From: Thermaurantimonas sp046299575
GTDB lineage: Bacteria; Bacteroidota; Bacteroidia; Flavobacteriales; Schleiferiaceae
DNA length: 64,000 nucleotides
Direction of reading: 5' to 3'
NCBI RefSeq assembly: GCF_046299575.1
Contig: NZ_JBKBHX010000005.1
Coordinates: forward strand, 62,001-126,000
Shown here: positions 46,359 to 55,049 of the stretch, piece by piece
Numbering within the stretch: position 1 is the first letter of the stretch
How the letters are laid out: each line of letters opens with the position of its first letter
Program-made: the position numbers and the translations under genes
Notes under the pieces: generated by a model
Seen by the model: only the letters and a program-made list of their open reading frames with translations
Told to the model about the DNA's origin: nothing
The model's database searches: none

Positions 46359-46391
46359 ATTATGCATGCATAATTTTTTTAGTTATTTTTG
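46359..46391 (+). promoter_or_regulatory. Promoter with a 16-bp perfect palindrome, acyl-CoA dehydrogenase gene
   Basis: 46359-46374 reads ATTATGCATGCATAAT, identical to its reverse complement. TATTTTTG at 46384-46391 is an exact -7 box ending 22 bases before the ATG at 46413. The palindrome occupies the -33 position, where a repressor would block the polymerase. The regulator is not identified. Confidence 0.6.
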
Positions 46392-46412
46392 GGGCAACTA
46401 AACCCAATAAAT

Positions 46413-48212
46413 ATGGAAACAACTATTAAATCACCCATAAAAGGTGGTGAATTCATAATACGGACGCAAAGCTGGGAAGATGTTTTTACGCCGGAGGACT
46501 TTTCCGAAGAGCAACTGATGATGGCCAACGCATGTACCGAATTTATCGATAAGGAAGTTCTCCCCCAACGCCACAGATTTGAAGAGAAAGACTACGAATT
46601 CACCCTCCAGATTATGAAAAAGTTGGGCGAATTGGGTATGCTTGGCATATCAGTACCTGAGGAATACGGAGGGTTGGGTATGGGATTTAACACCTCAATG
46701 CTCGTATGTGATCGCATCTCCGGTATTTCTGGATCGCTCTCCACCGCTTATGGTGCTCACACAGGCATAGGAACCCTGCCTATTCTGCTCTATGGTACTG
46801 AAGAGCAGAAGAAAAAATACCTTCCAAAACTCGCTACCGGTGAATGGATGGGCGCCTATTGCCTAACTGAGCCAGGTGCAGGTTCTGATGCCAACTCCGG
46901 AAAAACTCGTGCCGTGTGGAATGAAGCTGATCGTACATGGAGCATCACGGGCCAGAAAATGTGGATATCAAACGCGGGTTTTGCAGATCTTTTTATCGTA
47001 TTTGCACGCATTGAAGACGACAAGTACATCACCGGATTCATTGTAGAGCGCGGAACACCAGGGATGAGCTTTGGAGAAGAAGAAAATAAGCTCGGTATAC
47101 GTGCATCTTCCACACGTCAGGTATTTTTTAATGAATGTAAAATACCGGCTGAAAATATGCTCGGCGAACGCGGTGGCGGATTTAAAATCGCAATGAATGC
47201 TCTCAATGTGGGTCGTATTAAGCTTGCTGCAGCTGTAATGGACTCTTGCCGGCGAGTTACCTCCCTTGCCGTAAAATATGCAAATGAACGCATTCAATTT
47301 GGTGTACCTATTTCAAGTTTTGGTGCCATTCAGCAAAAGCTGGCTGACATGGCTACCCGCACATGGGCAAGCGAATCAGCCACCTACAGGGCAGGTCAGG
47401 ATATTGAGAATAACATCGCCCGGTTAGAATCCGAAGGTTGCTCACCACAGGAGGCTAAGCTCAAAGGTGTGGAAGAATATGCGATCGAATGTGCAATACT
47501 TAAGGTGCATGGATCAGAAACAGGCTCTTTCGTAGCCGACGAAGGTGTTCAAATTTACGGGGGAATGGGATACTCAGCTGATACCCCTATGGAAGCAGCC
47601 TATCGCGATGTGCGCATTGCCCGTATTTATGAGGGAACTAATGAAATCAACCGCATGCTCTCCGTAGGCATGTTACTGCGTCGTGCACTAAAAGGTCAGC
47701 TCGACCTGATGACTCCGGCGATGAAAGTGGCCTCTGAACTGATGACAATTCCTTCTTTTGATACACCAGACTACAGACAGCCTTTAGCTCAGGAGCTCGA
47801 AATCATCGAAAATCTGAAAAAAGCCTTTTTAATGGTAGCCGGTAAGGCTGTTGAGAAATTTGGTATGAACGTAGAAGATGAGCAGGAAATATTGATGAAT
47901 GCTGCAGATATCCTAATCGAGACTTATGTAGCCGAATCAGCTGTATTGAGAGCTCTGAAAATTCTGAATACTAAAGGCGAAGAAGCTGCAAAAATCCCTA
48001 TAAAAATGGCCGAACTGTACACCTACCTGGCTGTAGAAAAGATACAGAAGGCAGCCAGGGAAGCCATTTACAGCTTTACTGAAGGAGATGAGCAACGCAT
48101 CTTGCTGATGGGATTAAAACGCTTCACCAAGTATCAACAGCCAGTGAATCCTAAAGCTCTGCGCAGAGAGATTGCTGCTAAGCTTATAGCAGAGGGAAAA
48201 TACTGCTTTTAA
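46413..48212 (+). CDS. Acyl-CoA dehydrogenase, long (VLCAD/ACAD9-like) type
   Basis: A 599-residue FAD enzyme: AYCLTEPGAGSDANS and QKMWISNAGFAD (FAD/substrate loops), GGMGYSADTPMEAAYRDVRIARIYEGTNEINR with the catalytic Glu in YEGTNEIN near residue 408, then an extra C-terminal helical domain of about 150 residues as in VLCAD. It makes trans-2-enoyl-CoA in beta-oxidation. ATG 46413 (METTIKS) is used instead of the 46389 frame, which overlaps the -7 box. Confidence 0.92.
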   Translation: METTIKSPIKGGEFIIRTQSWEDVFTPEDFSEEQLMMANACTEFIDKEVLPQRHRFEEKDYEFTLQIMKKLGELGMLGISVPEEYGGLGMGFNTSMLVCDRISGISGSLSTAYGAHTGIGTLPILLYGTEEQKKKYLPKLATGEWMGAYCLTEPGAGSDANSGKTRAVWNEADRTWSITGQKMWISNAGFADLFIVFARIEDDKYITGFIVERGTPGMSFGEEENKLGIRASSTRQVFFNECKIPAENMLGERGGGFKIAMNALNVGRIKLAAAVMDSCRRVTSLAVKYANERIQFGVPISSFGAIQQKLADMATRTWASESATYRAGQDIENNIARLESEGCSPQEAKLKGVEEYAIECAILKVHGSETGSFVADEGVQIYGGMGYSADTPMEAAYRDVRIARIYEGTNEINRMLSVGMLLRRALKGQLDLMTPAMKVASELMTIPSFDTPDYRQPLAQELEIIENLKKAFLMVAGKAVEKFGMNVEDEQEILMNAADILIETYVAESAVLRALKILNTKGEEAAKIPIKMAELYTYLAVEKIQKAAREAIYSFTEGDEQRILLMGLKRFTKYQQPVNPKALRREIAAKLIAEGKYCF

Positions 48213-48239
48213 CAGAAAAATGTTGCTTTTGAAGTATTA

Positions 48240-48271
48240 ATCCAGACTTCCAAAGAAGTCTGGATTTTTTT
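48240..48271 (+). terminator. Rho-independent terminator
   Basis: Arms ATCCAGACTTC and GAAGTCTGGAT pair perfectly over 11 bases with a CAAA loop, followed by a run of T. It ends the acyl-CoA dehydrogenase transcript. Confidence 0.9.
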
Positions 48272-48425
48272 CTTTCAAAATTTCGATATAGCTTGACATC
48301 ACATTTTTAATAAACATAATTTACATCCATCGTTAGACGGTTGAATAACTGTTTTTTTAAGAAATTTCAGCAGATTCGCGGTCGATTTAAAAGCAATTTT
48401 TTCTGGTTTTTTCCACTTACATGGC

Positions 48426-49610
48426 TCATAGCCGCATTCCCAGTACTGAGTTTGTACGGCCCACCACGCGTGTACCCCATCGGGTATTTAACCGGTCCAG
48501 GGCACTGTAGAGGCGTTGGAGGTGCTCCTCCTTCTCGTCGAAGAGATCGAGCTGACATACCCCGTGAATGAGCTTGCTGAACTTTACACCGACCAATCGA
48601 ATGCGGAGCCTGCGATCGTAGAGCCGGTCGAAGAGGCTGTGCACTACCGGAATGAGCTTGTGATCGGCTTGGGTATAGCCTATGATCTGCTGGCGGCTTA
48701 CTGTTTCAAATGTGCTGTAGCGTACCTTCACGGTCACACATCCGGTCATGCGCTTGCCGGCGCGCAGTTGCTGTGTCAGCTCCTCAGTCATGCCGGCTAA
48801 TAGCCTTTTTACGGCATGGTGGTCTATGGTGTCGCGCTCAAAGGTTTGCTCTGAGCCCATAGACTTAGCCTCGCTATAGGGTTCTACGGGCGAGGGGTCG
48901 ATGCCCTGTGCCTTTTTCCAGATATCTAAGCCATTGGCTCCGAGAGTGTGTTCAATGAGCCTGAGAGGCATCTGCTGTAAGGTAGCTACGCGTCGAATGC
49001 CGAGTTCATAGAGGGTGTTTTGCATCTTTTCGCCTACACCGGGAATGCGCTTCACGGGCAGAGGTGCCAGAAAGGGACGTTCTGACCCGCGCTCTACGCG
49101 CAGATATCCGGCGGGTTTGGCCTCGCCGGTGGCTATCTTAGCTACGGTTTTGTTTACAGAGTAGCCCATAGATATTGGCAAGCCTGTCTCGCGCATGATG
49201 CGCTGCCGCAGCTCGCAGGCCCAACGGTAGGCGTCGTAAAAGCGATCCATACCAGTAAGATCGAGGTAAAACTCATCGATCGAGCGCTTTTCGTACACGG
49301 GAGCAGCCTCAGCGATGATGTCGGTGACCAGGCGCGAGTACCGGCTGTACTCGTCCATATCACCGCGCACGAATACAGCATCAGGGCAAAGCTGCCGGGC
49401 CATCTTCACCGGCATGGCTGAGTGTATGCCGTACCGGCGCGCTTCGTAGCTACACGAGGCTACTACAGCGCGATCGCTGCTACCACCTACTATCACAGGC
49501 AGTCCGTTGAGTTTTGGATTTTTGAGCCTCTCTACCGATACAAAAAATGTATCGAGATCCATGTGTGTAACAATTCTGTTGTCGCGCGCTGAGAGCTCCA
49601 GCATGTCCAT
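48426..49610 (-). CDS. dinB: DNA polymerase IV (Y-family)
   Basis: A 394-residue translesion polymerase: HMDLDTFFVSVE with the first metal Asp, SYEARRYGI, YEKRSIDEFYLDLTG with the DE metal pair, GYSVNKTVAKIA, and RIPGVGEKM (helix-hairpin-helix), then the little-finger domain. A clamp-binding QLDLF motif lies near residue 362, about 30 residues from the end and not at the very C terminus. The G+C content of this gene is visibly higher than that of neighbours. It inserts nucleotides opposite damage. Confidence 0.93.
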   Translation of the reverse strand: MDMLELSARDNRIVTHMDLDTFFVSVERLKNPKLNGLPVIVGGSSDRAVVASCSYEARRYGIHSAMPVKMARQLCPDAVFVRGDMDEYSRYSRLVTDIIAEAAPVYEKRSIDEFYLDLTGMDRFYDAYRWACELRQRIMRETGLPISMGYSVNKTVAKIATGEAKPAGYLRVERGSERPFLAPLPVKRIPGVGEKMQNTLYELGIRRVATLQQMPLRLIEHTLGANGLDIWKKAQGIDPSPVEPYSEAKSMGSEQTFERDTIDHHAVKRLLAGMTEELTQQLRAGKRMTGCVTVKVRYSTFETVSRQQIIGYTQADHKLIPVVHSLFDRLYDRRLRIRLVGVKFSKLIHGVCQLDLFDEKEEHLQRLYSALDRLNTRWGTRVVGRTNSVLGMRL

Positions 49611-49936
49611 ACCACATTTTTGTTAATTATATAATCAATTAATAGAGTACAATATAGTCAATTTGAGGAATTGGAACAAGATGTAGAGGGTAAACCTGAA
49701 AATTTTTAATCGGTTGGAGCTGTTTGTGTTAAAAAGAAAAATGAAAAAATATGAATGGTAATAGATGGTTAGCCACATGGAATGCATGGAAACTAAAAAT
49801 TAACAGCCGCAGCGAGTGATTTCAGATATATTGATACCGTATAGCTTCTTCATCTGGTGCTCCGTTTTTGGATATAAATCAATCACACCGATGAGGCTGT
49901 AATCACGTCAGCCCTCTACACTAATAAAAATTCCAG

Positions 49937-49992
49937 ATTCATCTGCTATCAAAAATCCGCACATCCGTGGATAGAATCAGCAAAAATCTGTG
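49937..49992. repeat. Degenerate tandem units of the ATC(C/T/A)G(C/T) type
   Basis: Five irregular copies follow each other: ATCTGCTATC, AATCCGCAC, ATCCGTGGATAG, AATCAGCAAAA, AATCTGTG. Similar ATCCGTG-rich 12-mers are scattered in intergenic DNA of many Bacteroidota. A related AAATCCGTGTTATTG sits at about 35805-35819 in another intergenic region. No transposon features accompany them. Confidence 0.35.
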
Positions 49993-50035
49993 TTTTTTGT
50001 TTTTGTAATCGTTAAAGTTAAGGTTTATTTGAGTG

Positions 50036-50235
50036 GACTGAGGCTGCTCTGTGTGAGGTGCCCGGCAGGAGCACAATAAGGAGGTTGAAGGTGGAGCAAA
50101 GCTTAGCCGAAGCATAGGAGCGAAGCGAACAAGAGAGTAGTCCGGTCCAGACCAAGGTACTTTTCAGCCCCTAGTCTGAACTAGCCGGTCAGCTGCCCTA
50201 CAGTGTAGCGTTGCGAGGGAAACGAACTAAAAAAA
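50036..50235 (+). ncRNA. Possible structured RNA (GC-rich intergenic block)
   Basis: About 200 bases markedly richer in G and C than the flanks, with no gene. Small stems can be drawn: TGCTC...GAGCA, GCTT...AAGC, CTAG...CTAG, CTAC...GTAG and CGTT...AACG, and GGACT with AGTCC enclosing the first 100 bases. None is long, and none of the RNase P, tmRNA or SRP core motifs is present. It could equally be a decayed gene or a repeat unit. The strand is not known. Confidence 0.22.
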
Positions 50236-50318
50236 AAACAATCAAATAAAGAGAGAATCGCAAATGAGCGGATAGGCCGTAATTTCGAGCACTGAACCAA
50301 GGGAATTGCAAAAAACCG

Positions 50319-51956
50319 ATGACACAAGCCGAACTGGAACAGAATAAAAACGAGGATTCGCTGAAGCTGCTGATCGGAGAGCTGAAGAACCGCCTGGATA
50401 AAATAGCCCTGGGTGGAGGTAAATCAAAAATTGAAAAACAACATCAGCAAGGTAAGCTGACAGCACGCGAACGCATTGAGCACTTGCTCGACAGAGATGC
50501 ACCTGTGCTTGAAATTGGGGCCTTTGCTGGCTGGGAGATGTACAAAGAGCACGGCGGGTGCCCGGCAGGTGGCGTGGTGGTGGTAATCGGGTATGTGTGT
50601 GGGCGAATGGTTATAGTGGTGGCCAATGATGCCACGGTAAAGGCCGGGGCGTGGTTTCCGATAACTGGTAAAAAGAACCTGCGTGCACAGGAGATTGCCA
50701 TGGAAAACCGCATTCCGATCATTTACCTGGTAGACAGTGCAGGAGTATATCTGCCGATGCAAGACGAAATTTTCCCTGATAAGGAAAATTTTGGGAGAAT
50801 CTTTCGCAACAATGCCATTATGTCGTCGGAAGGTATTACACAGATAGCGGCCATCATGGGCAGCTGTGTAGCCGGTGGAGCGTATCTGCCCATAATGAGC
50901 GACGAGGCCTTGATCGTAGAAAAAACGGGTTCCATTTTTTTGGCGGGCTCGTACCTGGTAAAAGCTGCCATAGGTGAAGATGTAGACAATGAAACCCTTG
51001 GAGGAGCGACGACACATTGTGAAATTTCGGGTGTTACTGACTACAAAATGCCGGATGATCCTACGGCGCTGCTGACGATTCGCAAAATCGTGGACAAGTT
51101 GGGTCACGAGCCAAAAGCGGGCTTCGACCGCGCAGAGGCAAAGCAGCCGATTCGTGATCCGAAGGACATCTACAAGATATTGCCAGCCGATAGATCAAAG
51201 CCGTTTAAGACAAGAGAAATCATTGACTGCCTGATAGATGCCGACAGCTGGGTGGAGTACAAAGAAGGCTATGGTAAAACAATCATTACCGGCTATGCGC
51301 GGATTGACGGCTGGGCCGTGGGCATTGTAGCCAACAATCGGGAAATCGTAAAAAACAAAAAAGGCGAAATGCAATTTGGCGGAGTGATTTACTCCGACTC
51401 GGCCGACAAGGCAACGCGCTTCATCGCCAATTGCAACCAAAAGAAAATTCCGTTGGTGTTTCTGCAAGATGTAACGGGCTTCATGGTGGGAAGTCGTTCA
51501 GAACACGGTGGTATAATAAAGGATGGAGCCAAAATGGTAAATGCAGTGGCAAACAGTGTAGTGCCAAAGTTTACAGTGATTATTGGAAATTCTTTTGGAG
51601 CAGGCAATTATGCGATGTGTGGCAAAGCATATGATCCGCGCCTTATTGTGGCGTGGCCAACTGCTCAAATTGCGGTGATGGGCGGCCAACAAGCGGCCAG
51701 TGTATTGCTACAAATCGAAAAAGCTAATCGCGCTACAAAGGGCGAAAAGCTCTCAGAAGAAGACGAAAAGGCCCTGCTGGAGAAGATTAAGAGCCGGTAC
51801 GATAGCCAAATGAGTCCGTACTACGCAGCTGCCCGGCTTTGGGTAGATGCCATCATCGACCCGGTGGATACACGCCGATGGATATCTATGGGAATTGAAA
51901 TGGCTAATCACAATCCAAACATTAAAAAGTACAATCCTGGGGTGATACAGGTGTAA
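50319..51956 (+). CDS. Acyl-CoA carboxylase, carboxyltransferase beta subunit
   Basis: A 545-residue propionyl/methylcrotonyl-CoA carboxylase-type beta subunit with two crotonase-fold halves: KLTARERIEHLLD near residue 48, YLVDSAGVYLPMQDE, MGSCVAGGAYLPIMSDEA (first oxyanion loop), and GAGNYAMCGKAYDPR near 430 (second loop). It moves the carboxyl from biotin to an acyl-CoA. The biotin carboxylase and biotin carrier subunits are not adjacent. The sequence resembles methylcrotonyl- or propionyl-CoA enzymes, and I cannot choose between them. Confidence 0.88.
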   Translation: MTQAELEQNKNEDSLKLLIGELKNRLDKIALGGGKSKIEKQHQQGKLTARERIEHLLDRDAPVLEIGAFAGWEMYKEHGGCPAGGVVVVIGYVCGRMVIVVANDATVKAGAWFPITGKKNLRAQEIAMENRIPIIYLVDSAGVYLPMQDEIFPDKENFGRIFRNNAIMSSEGITQIAAIMGSCVAGGAYLPIMSDEALIVEKTGSIFLAGSYLVKAAIGEDVDNETLGGATTHCEISGVTDYKMPDDPTALLTIRKIVDKLGHEPKAGFDRAEAKQPIRDPKDIYKILPADRSKPFKTREIIDCLIDADSWVEYKEGYGKTIITGYARIDGWAVGIVANNREIVKNKKGEMQFGGVIYSDSADKATRFIANCNQKKIPLVFLQDVTGFMVGSRSEHGGIIKDGAKMVNAVANSVVPKFTVIIGNSFGAGNYAMCGKAYDPRLIVAWPTAQIAVMGGQQAASVLLQIEKANRATKGEKLSEEDEKALLEKIKSRYDSQMSPYYAAARLWVDAIIDPVDTRRWISMGIEMANHNPNIKKYNPGVIQV

Positions 51957-51981
51957 ATGATTGAATATAAAGTATTTTTAC

Positions 51982-52314
51982 TTAATCGAACTCTTCACCC
52001 CAAAATCCTTTGCCCTTTTCTGCCTTGCCATCAGAGAGCAAGCGCGTTTGGCAGGCCAGACGAAAACCTTTCTGAAGCCCGTTTCTGAAGGGTAGGAAGT
52101 TGAGACGCGATTTTTCCATAGCAGTAGGTTCAGAGCATAGAGCTGGCTCAATGCGGATGCAACAAGTGCCACATGTACCAAGTCCTTTGCAGTTGAACCA
52201 CTGGCTTTGGCCGTTGTGTGGCGATAGGCCGGCCTCTATCAGCTGGTTTCTCAGTGGCTTGTCAGAAGTTATTCGTATGTATTTTCCTTTGAATTCGAGT
52301 ATTGGCATGGACAT
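51982..52314 (-). CDS. [2Fe-2S] ferredoxin
   Basis: A 110-residue plant-type ferredoxin. The cluster ligands are CKGLGTCGTC (three cysteines near residues 42-51) and the distant RLACQ cysteine (about 88). It carries electrons to an oxygenase or reductase not present here. ATG 52314 (MSMPILEF) is used in place of the TTG at 52338. It faces the carboxylase gene tail-to-tail with 25 bases between. Confidence 0.85.
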   Translation of the reverse strand: MSMPILEFKGKYIRITSDKPLRNQLIEAGLSPHNGQSQWFNCKGLGTCGTCCIRIEPALCSEPTAMEKSRLNFLPFRNGLQKGFRLACQTRLLSDGKAEKGKGFWGEEFD

Positions 52315-52456
52315 GTCACTTTTGAAGAGTACGAACAATTGATTTTAAATGTTTTTGAGAAACAAATCATTCGCTTAAAAATGCACAGTTAATACAAAAA
52401 AGGCGGTAAAGGTTTTTAATAAATCTTTTACATTTCTGCCATCGAAAAGGTTTGGC

Positions 52457-53116
52457 ATGAAAAAATTTCTATCCCTTGGCCTATTTTTAAGCGGTATTCA
52501 GCTGTCAGCACAATTTTACGATCCTGATGCGTGGTATTACTCTTTTACAGTTGGAGGAGTATCCAGCTATCTGAGTCATCAATACACTTTTAATTCGGAA
52601 GAGTATGATGCCCAGATGAAACTTAATGTATCAGCCGGGGGAAATTTGCATTACCGCTTGACGCAAAATTTAAGCTTTTTCGGAGGAGTATATTTTTTGC
52701 GGGCTGGAGGAAATTTCGGCATCACAAGGCTGAATGCGCCTGCGTTTCGGCATTTTTCAATGTCTTACTTTCAAATACCCATCGGAATACAATTTCAGCC
52801 AGATAGATGGCTGTTTGAGGCAGGAGGCTATGCAGCTTATTTGCTTGCTTCACGCGTGGTGATACACCGCGATGAGCAGTTGGGCAGCCGTACACTTAAG
52901 TTATTTAACGATACAAATCCCTTCGACGGAGGAGTTTTTGCCGGAGTGGGCTATGGTTTTCAGCTTGAGTCAGATGCCATTTTTACGGCAGGCCTGAGGT
53001 ATTATCAAGGGCTTAATGATGTTTTTGCTCCCGATTTTGGTCGCAGAGAAGACAATTACAAAACGACCTTTCACCAGATTTTTTACCTTTATTTGCAAGC
53101 AGCTTATAGTTTTTAG
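52457..53116 (+). CDS. Small outer-membrane beta-barrel protein
   Basis: A 219-residue protein with a signal peptide (to LSAQ, residue 19) and eight or so amphipathic strands (for example LHYRLTQNLSFFGGVYFL, FSMSYFQIPIGIQFQ, ending LYLQAAYSF), the pattern of the PorT/OMP_b-brl families. Function unknown. The ATG of the acetyltransferase gene directly follows its stop, so the two are probably translated from one message. Confidence 0.75.
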   Translation: MKKFLSLGLFLSGIQLSAQFYDPDAWYYSFTVGGVSSYLSHQYTFNSEEYDAQMKLNVSAGGNLHYRLTQNLSFFGGVYFLRAGGNFGITRLNAPAFRHFSMSYFQIPIGIQFQPDRWLFEAGGYAAYLLASRVVIHRDEQLGSRTLKLFNDTNPFDGGVFAGVGYGFQLESDAIFTAGLRYYQGLNDVFAPDFGRREDNYKTTFHQIFYLYLQAAYSF

Positions 53117-53752
53117 ATGCAAAAGCCTTTTTATCTGTTTGGAGCTGGTGGATTAGGAAAGGAGTACTACCATTACATTTTCCAGACGTTTGATTTTGAA
53201 CGCAATTATGTTTTTAAAGGTTTTCTAGACGACGTTGCAACAGGCCAAGGCTTTCGCAATCATCCGATATTCAAGTCTGAAGAAGTTGTTTTTAGTGGTG
53301 AATGTGCAATGCTCTTCGCAGTGGGAAGCCCAAAAGTAAAACGAGTGCTTGATGAACGATTGACAGGCAGAAGCATAGAATTTCCTTCGTTGGTTCATCC
53401 GAGAGCAATGCTTGTGGATCTGAATGGGATTACGATTGGTCAAGGCACTGCCGTTTGTCCCGGGTCGATATTAACTACTGAAATAGTTATTGGCCTACAT
53501 GTTCTGATCAATCTAAACTGTACAGTAGGCCATGATGTCCAAATAGGTGATTACAGCAGTCTGATGCCGGGCGTGCACATATCAGGACAAGTGCGCATAG
53601 GCAGGGAGGTGATGATAGGAACCGGCGCAGTAGTATTGAATGGAATTACCATTGGCGATGGTGCCACCGTAGGTGCCGGAGCAGTGGTTAACAAAGATGT
53701 GCCTGAGGGAACTACTGTGGTAGGTGTACCTGCCAGGCCTCTACAGCGTTAA
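53117..53752 (+). CDS. NeuD/PglD-family sugar O-acetyltransferase
   Basis: A 211-residue protein: N-terminal Rossmann part (LFGAGGLGKEYYHYI) and a C-terminal left-handed beta-helix of hexapeptide repeats (ITIGQGTAVCPGS, TVGHDVQIGDYSSLMPGV with the catalytic His, VMIGTGAVVLNGITIGDG). The family acetylates sialic acids or bacillosamine-type amino sugars. It overlaps the 3' end of tonB by four bases. Its sugar substrate may be made by genes elsewhere. Confidence 0.85.
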   Translation: MQKPFYLFGAGGLGKEYYHYIFQTFDFERNYVFKGFLDDVATGQGFRNHPIFKSEEVVFSGECAMLFAVGSPKVKRVLDERLTGRSIEFPSLVHPRAMLVDLNGITIGQGTAVCPGSILTTEIVIGLHVLINLNCTVGHDVQIGDYSSLMPGVHISGQVRIGREVMIGTGAVVLNGITIGDGATVGAGAVVNKDVPEGTTVVGVPARPLQR

Positions 53753-54555
53753 TCTTTCAGAGCAAAGCGTATGGGCAGCGCATACCGCACATTTACCGGG
53801 CGATTGTTTTGGCGCCCGGGCGTCCATGTTGGCATGTTTTTTATTACGCGTAGTGCTTCTTCGTCACAACCGCCTCCGATACCCCGGGCTATTTCCACAT
53901 CTCTGATTTGGCCATTTTTGTCAACGGTAAATTGTACGATCACTACGCCTTGAATATTAAGCTCTCTGGCTATTTGTGGATATTTTATGTTTTCGGCCAA
54001 GTAGCGCATCAGCGCTTCCCTACCTCCGGGAAATTCAGGTTTTATCTCTACCACAGCAAAGAGCACATTTTCTGACTCGTCTGCTTTTACTTTGACGCTC
54101 TGCTCATCGATCACTACGCTGTCGATGCCTTTTACCGTTTCTGTTCCGGGATTAGCTTTTTGAAATTCTTCTTGTGTGGGCACGTAGGTTTCTTCTCGCA
54201 CCTCTTCGTCTTTTTTTATTTCGGGCTTAACGAATTTTAAAGTTGATACCTCTGCAGGTTTTTCGATGGTCTGTTGGGGTTGGTTTACCATCTCAATGGG
54301 GGGTGGTTGCAATAGCTGGGAATAAGAGACCACCGTGAGTTGCTCAACTTTAATCGCGTCTTTTTCACGAGCTGATTTGATCTTGTACACTAACAGCGGA
54401 CTGCCATAGATAGCAAGCACTAAAACGCTCGACACCAAAAGTCCGATCCATTCTCTTTTCCATATTTTACGACGCTCCACAAAACTTCCGTACAGCTTAT
54501 TTCGCCGGTAGTAGAGCCATTCTTCCCACTGGAGGAATTCTTCAGGAAGTTTCAT
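53749..54555 (-). CDS. tonB: TonB-family energy transducer
   Basis: A 268-residue protein: cytoplasmic N terminus, one membrane helix (about 32-55), a Pro/Glu/Lys-rich spacer (about 75-150), and a C-terminal TonB domain (NIQGVVIVQFTVDKNGQIRDVEI, VIKNMPTWTPGRQNNRPVNV). It couples the proton gradient from ExbBD to outer-membrane receptors. It is the last gene of the exbB-exbD-exbD-tonB operon and overlaps exbD by four bases (ATGA). Confidence 0.92.
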   Translation of the reverse strand: MKLPEEFLQWEEWLYYRRNKLYGSFVERRKIWKREWIGLLVSSVLVLAIYGSPLLVYKIKSAREKDAIKVEQLTVVSYSQLLQPPPIEMVNQPQQTIEKPAEVSTLKFVKPEIKKDEEVREETYVPTQEEFQKANPGTETVKGIDSVVIDEQSVKVKADESENVLFAVVEIKPEFPGGREALMRYLAENIKYPQIARELNIQGVVIVQFTVDKNGQIRDVEIARGIGGGCDEEALRVIKNMPTWTPGRQNNRPVNVRYALPIRFALKD

Positions 54556-55049
54556 GTTTTTAAGAATTTAGTCTCCTGATCGTTTAGTTCGTCGAGAGCA
54601 TAGCGATTGAGCCCATGATTATTCAGTGCATCGATGGTGTGTACTACCGTTTCATAAGGAGCTGTTTCTGTGGGTTTTATAAAAATTACTGGATCTTTTA
54701 CTGAGTTTTTAAAGGCAGTAAAAAAGTTTTCCGTTTGTTTGACATCGTTAATCAGCAGTTTTTCGAAATCTCCTTCCGGAAGTCCTTGATAATAAAGCAC
54801 TGTATCTTCTTTATACGGTATCAGAACTAACACCCTGGAGGCTTTGATAGCCGGTCGCTCACCCTCTTGTTTATCTTCAGCAGGCATAATGAGTTCCATG
54901 GCAAATGGTCGGGTAAGTGTGGTGGTGAGCATAAAGAAGGTGAGCAATAAGAAAGCCATATCCACCATTGGATTCATGTCGAGGTCAACCCCCGATTCAA
55001 GAATCTTCTTTCGCCAACGCTGGGCTTTTTTCGTGGTAGTTTCTTTCAT
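54552..55049 (-). CDS. exbD: ExbD/TolR-family proton channel subunit (second copy)
   Basis: A 165-residue protein with one N-terminal membrane helix containing the conserved Asp (PMVDMAFLLLTFFML, about residues 27-42) and a periplasmic domain. It works with ExbB as a proton-driven motor. It is preceded by another ExbD gene with an ATGA overlap; the periplasmic domain differs in sequence from the first copy. Confidence 0.88.
   Translation of the reverse strand: MKETTTKKAQRWRKKILESGVDLDMNPMVDMAFLLLTFFMLTTTLTRPFAMELIMPAEDKQEGERPAIKASRVLVLIPYKEDTVLYYQGLPEGDFEKLLINDVKQTENFFTAFKNSVKDPVIFIKPTETAPYETVVHTIDALNNHGLNRYALDELNDQETKFLKT

Larger units (their letters stand above)
49611..50318. other. 708-base non-coding stretch between dinB and the carboxylase gene
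   Basis: No frame of useful length reads through it on either strand. It holds three parts: an A/T-rich leader next to dinB (49611-49800), a zone with short degenerate repeats (about 49937-49992), and a GC-rich block with many small inverted repeats (about 50036-50235). The last 80 bases (A-rich run, then TAATTTCG at 50280-50287) probably carry the carboxylase promoter. Confidence 0.5.

Noticed and set aside
48341..48571. Plus-strand frame overlapping the end of dinB
   Set aside because: It lies mostly opposite dinB, whose catalytic motifs and length are certain; the peptide resembles no known protein.
50057..50569. The 13-mer GGTGCCCGGCAGG occurs at 50057 and again at 50557
   Set aside because: Repeats of this length are expected by chance in 64 kb and no flanking similarity was seen.
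50424..51107. 227-codon minus-strand frame inside the carboxylase gene
   Set aside because: Shadow frame; the plus-strand protein is a full carboxyltransferase and the antisense peptide is rich in unusual residues.
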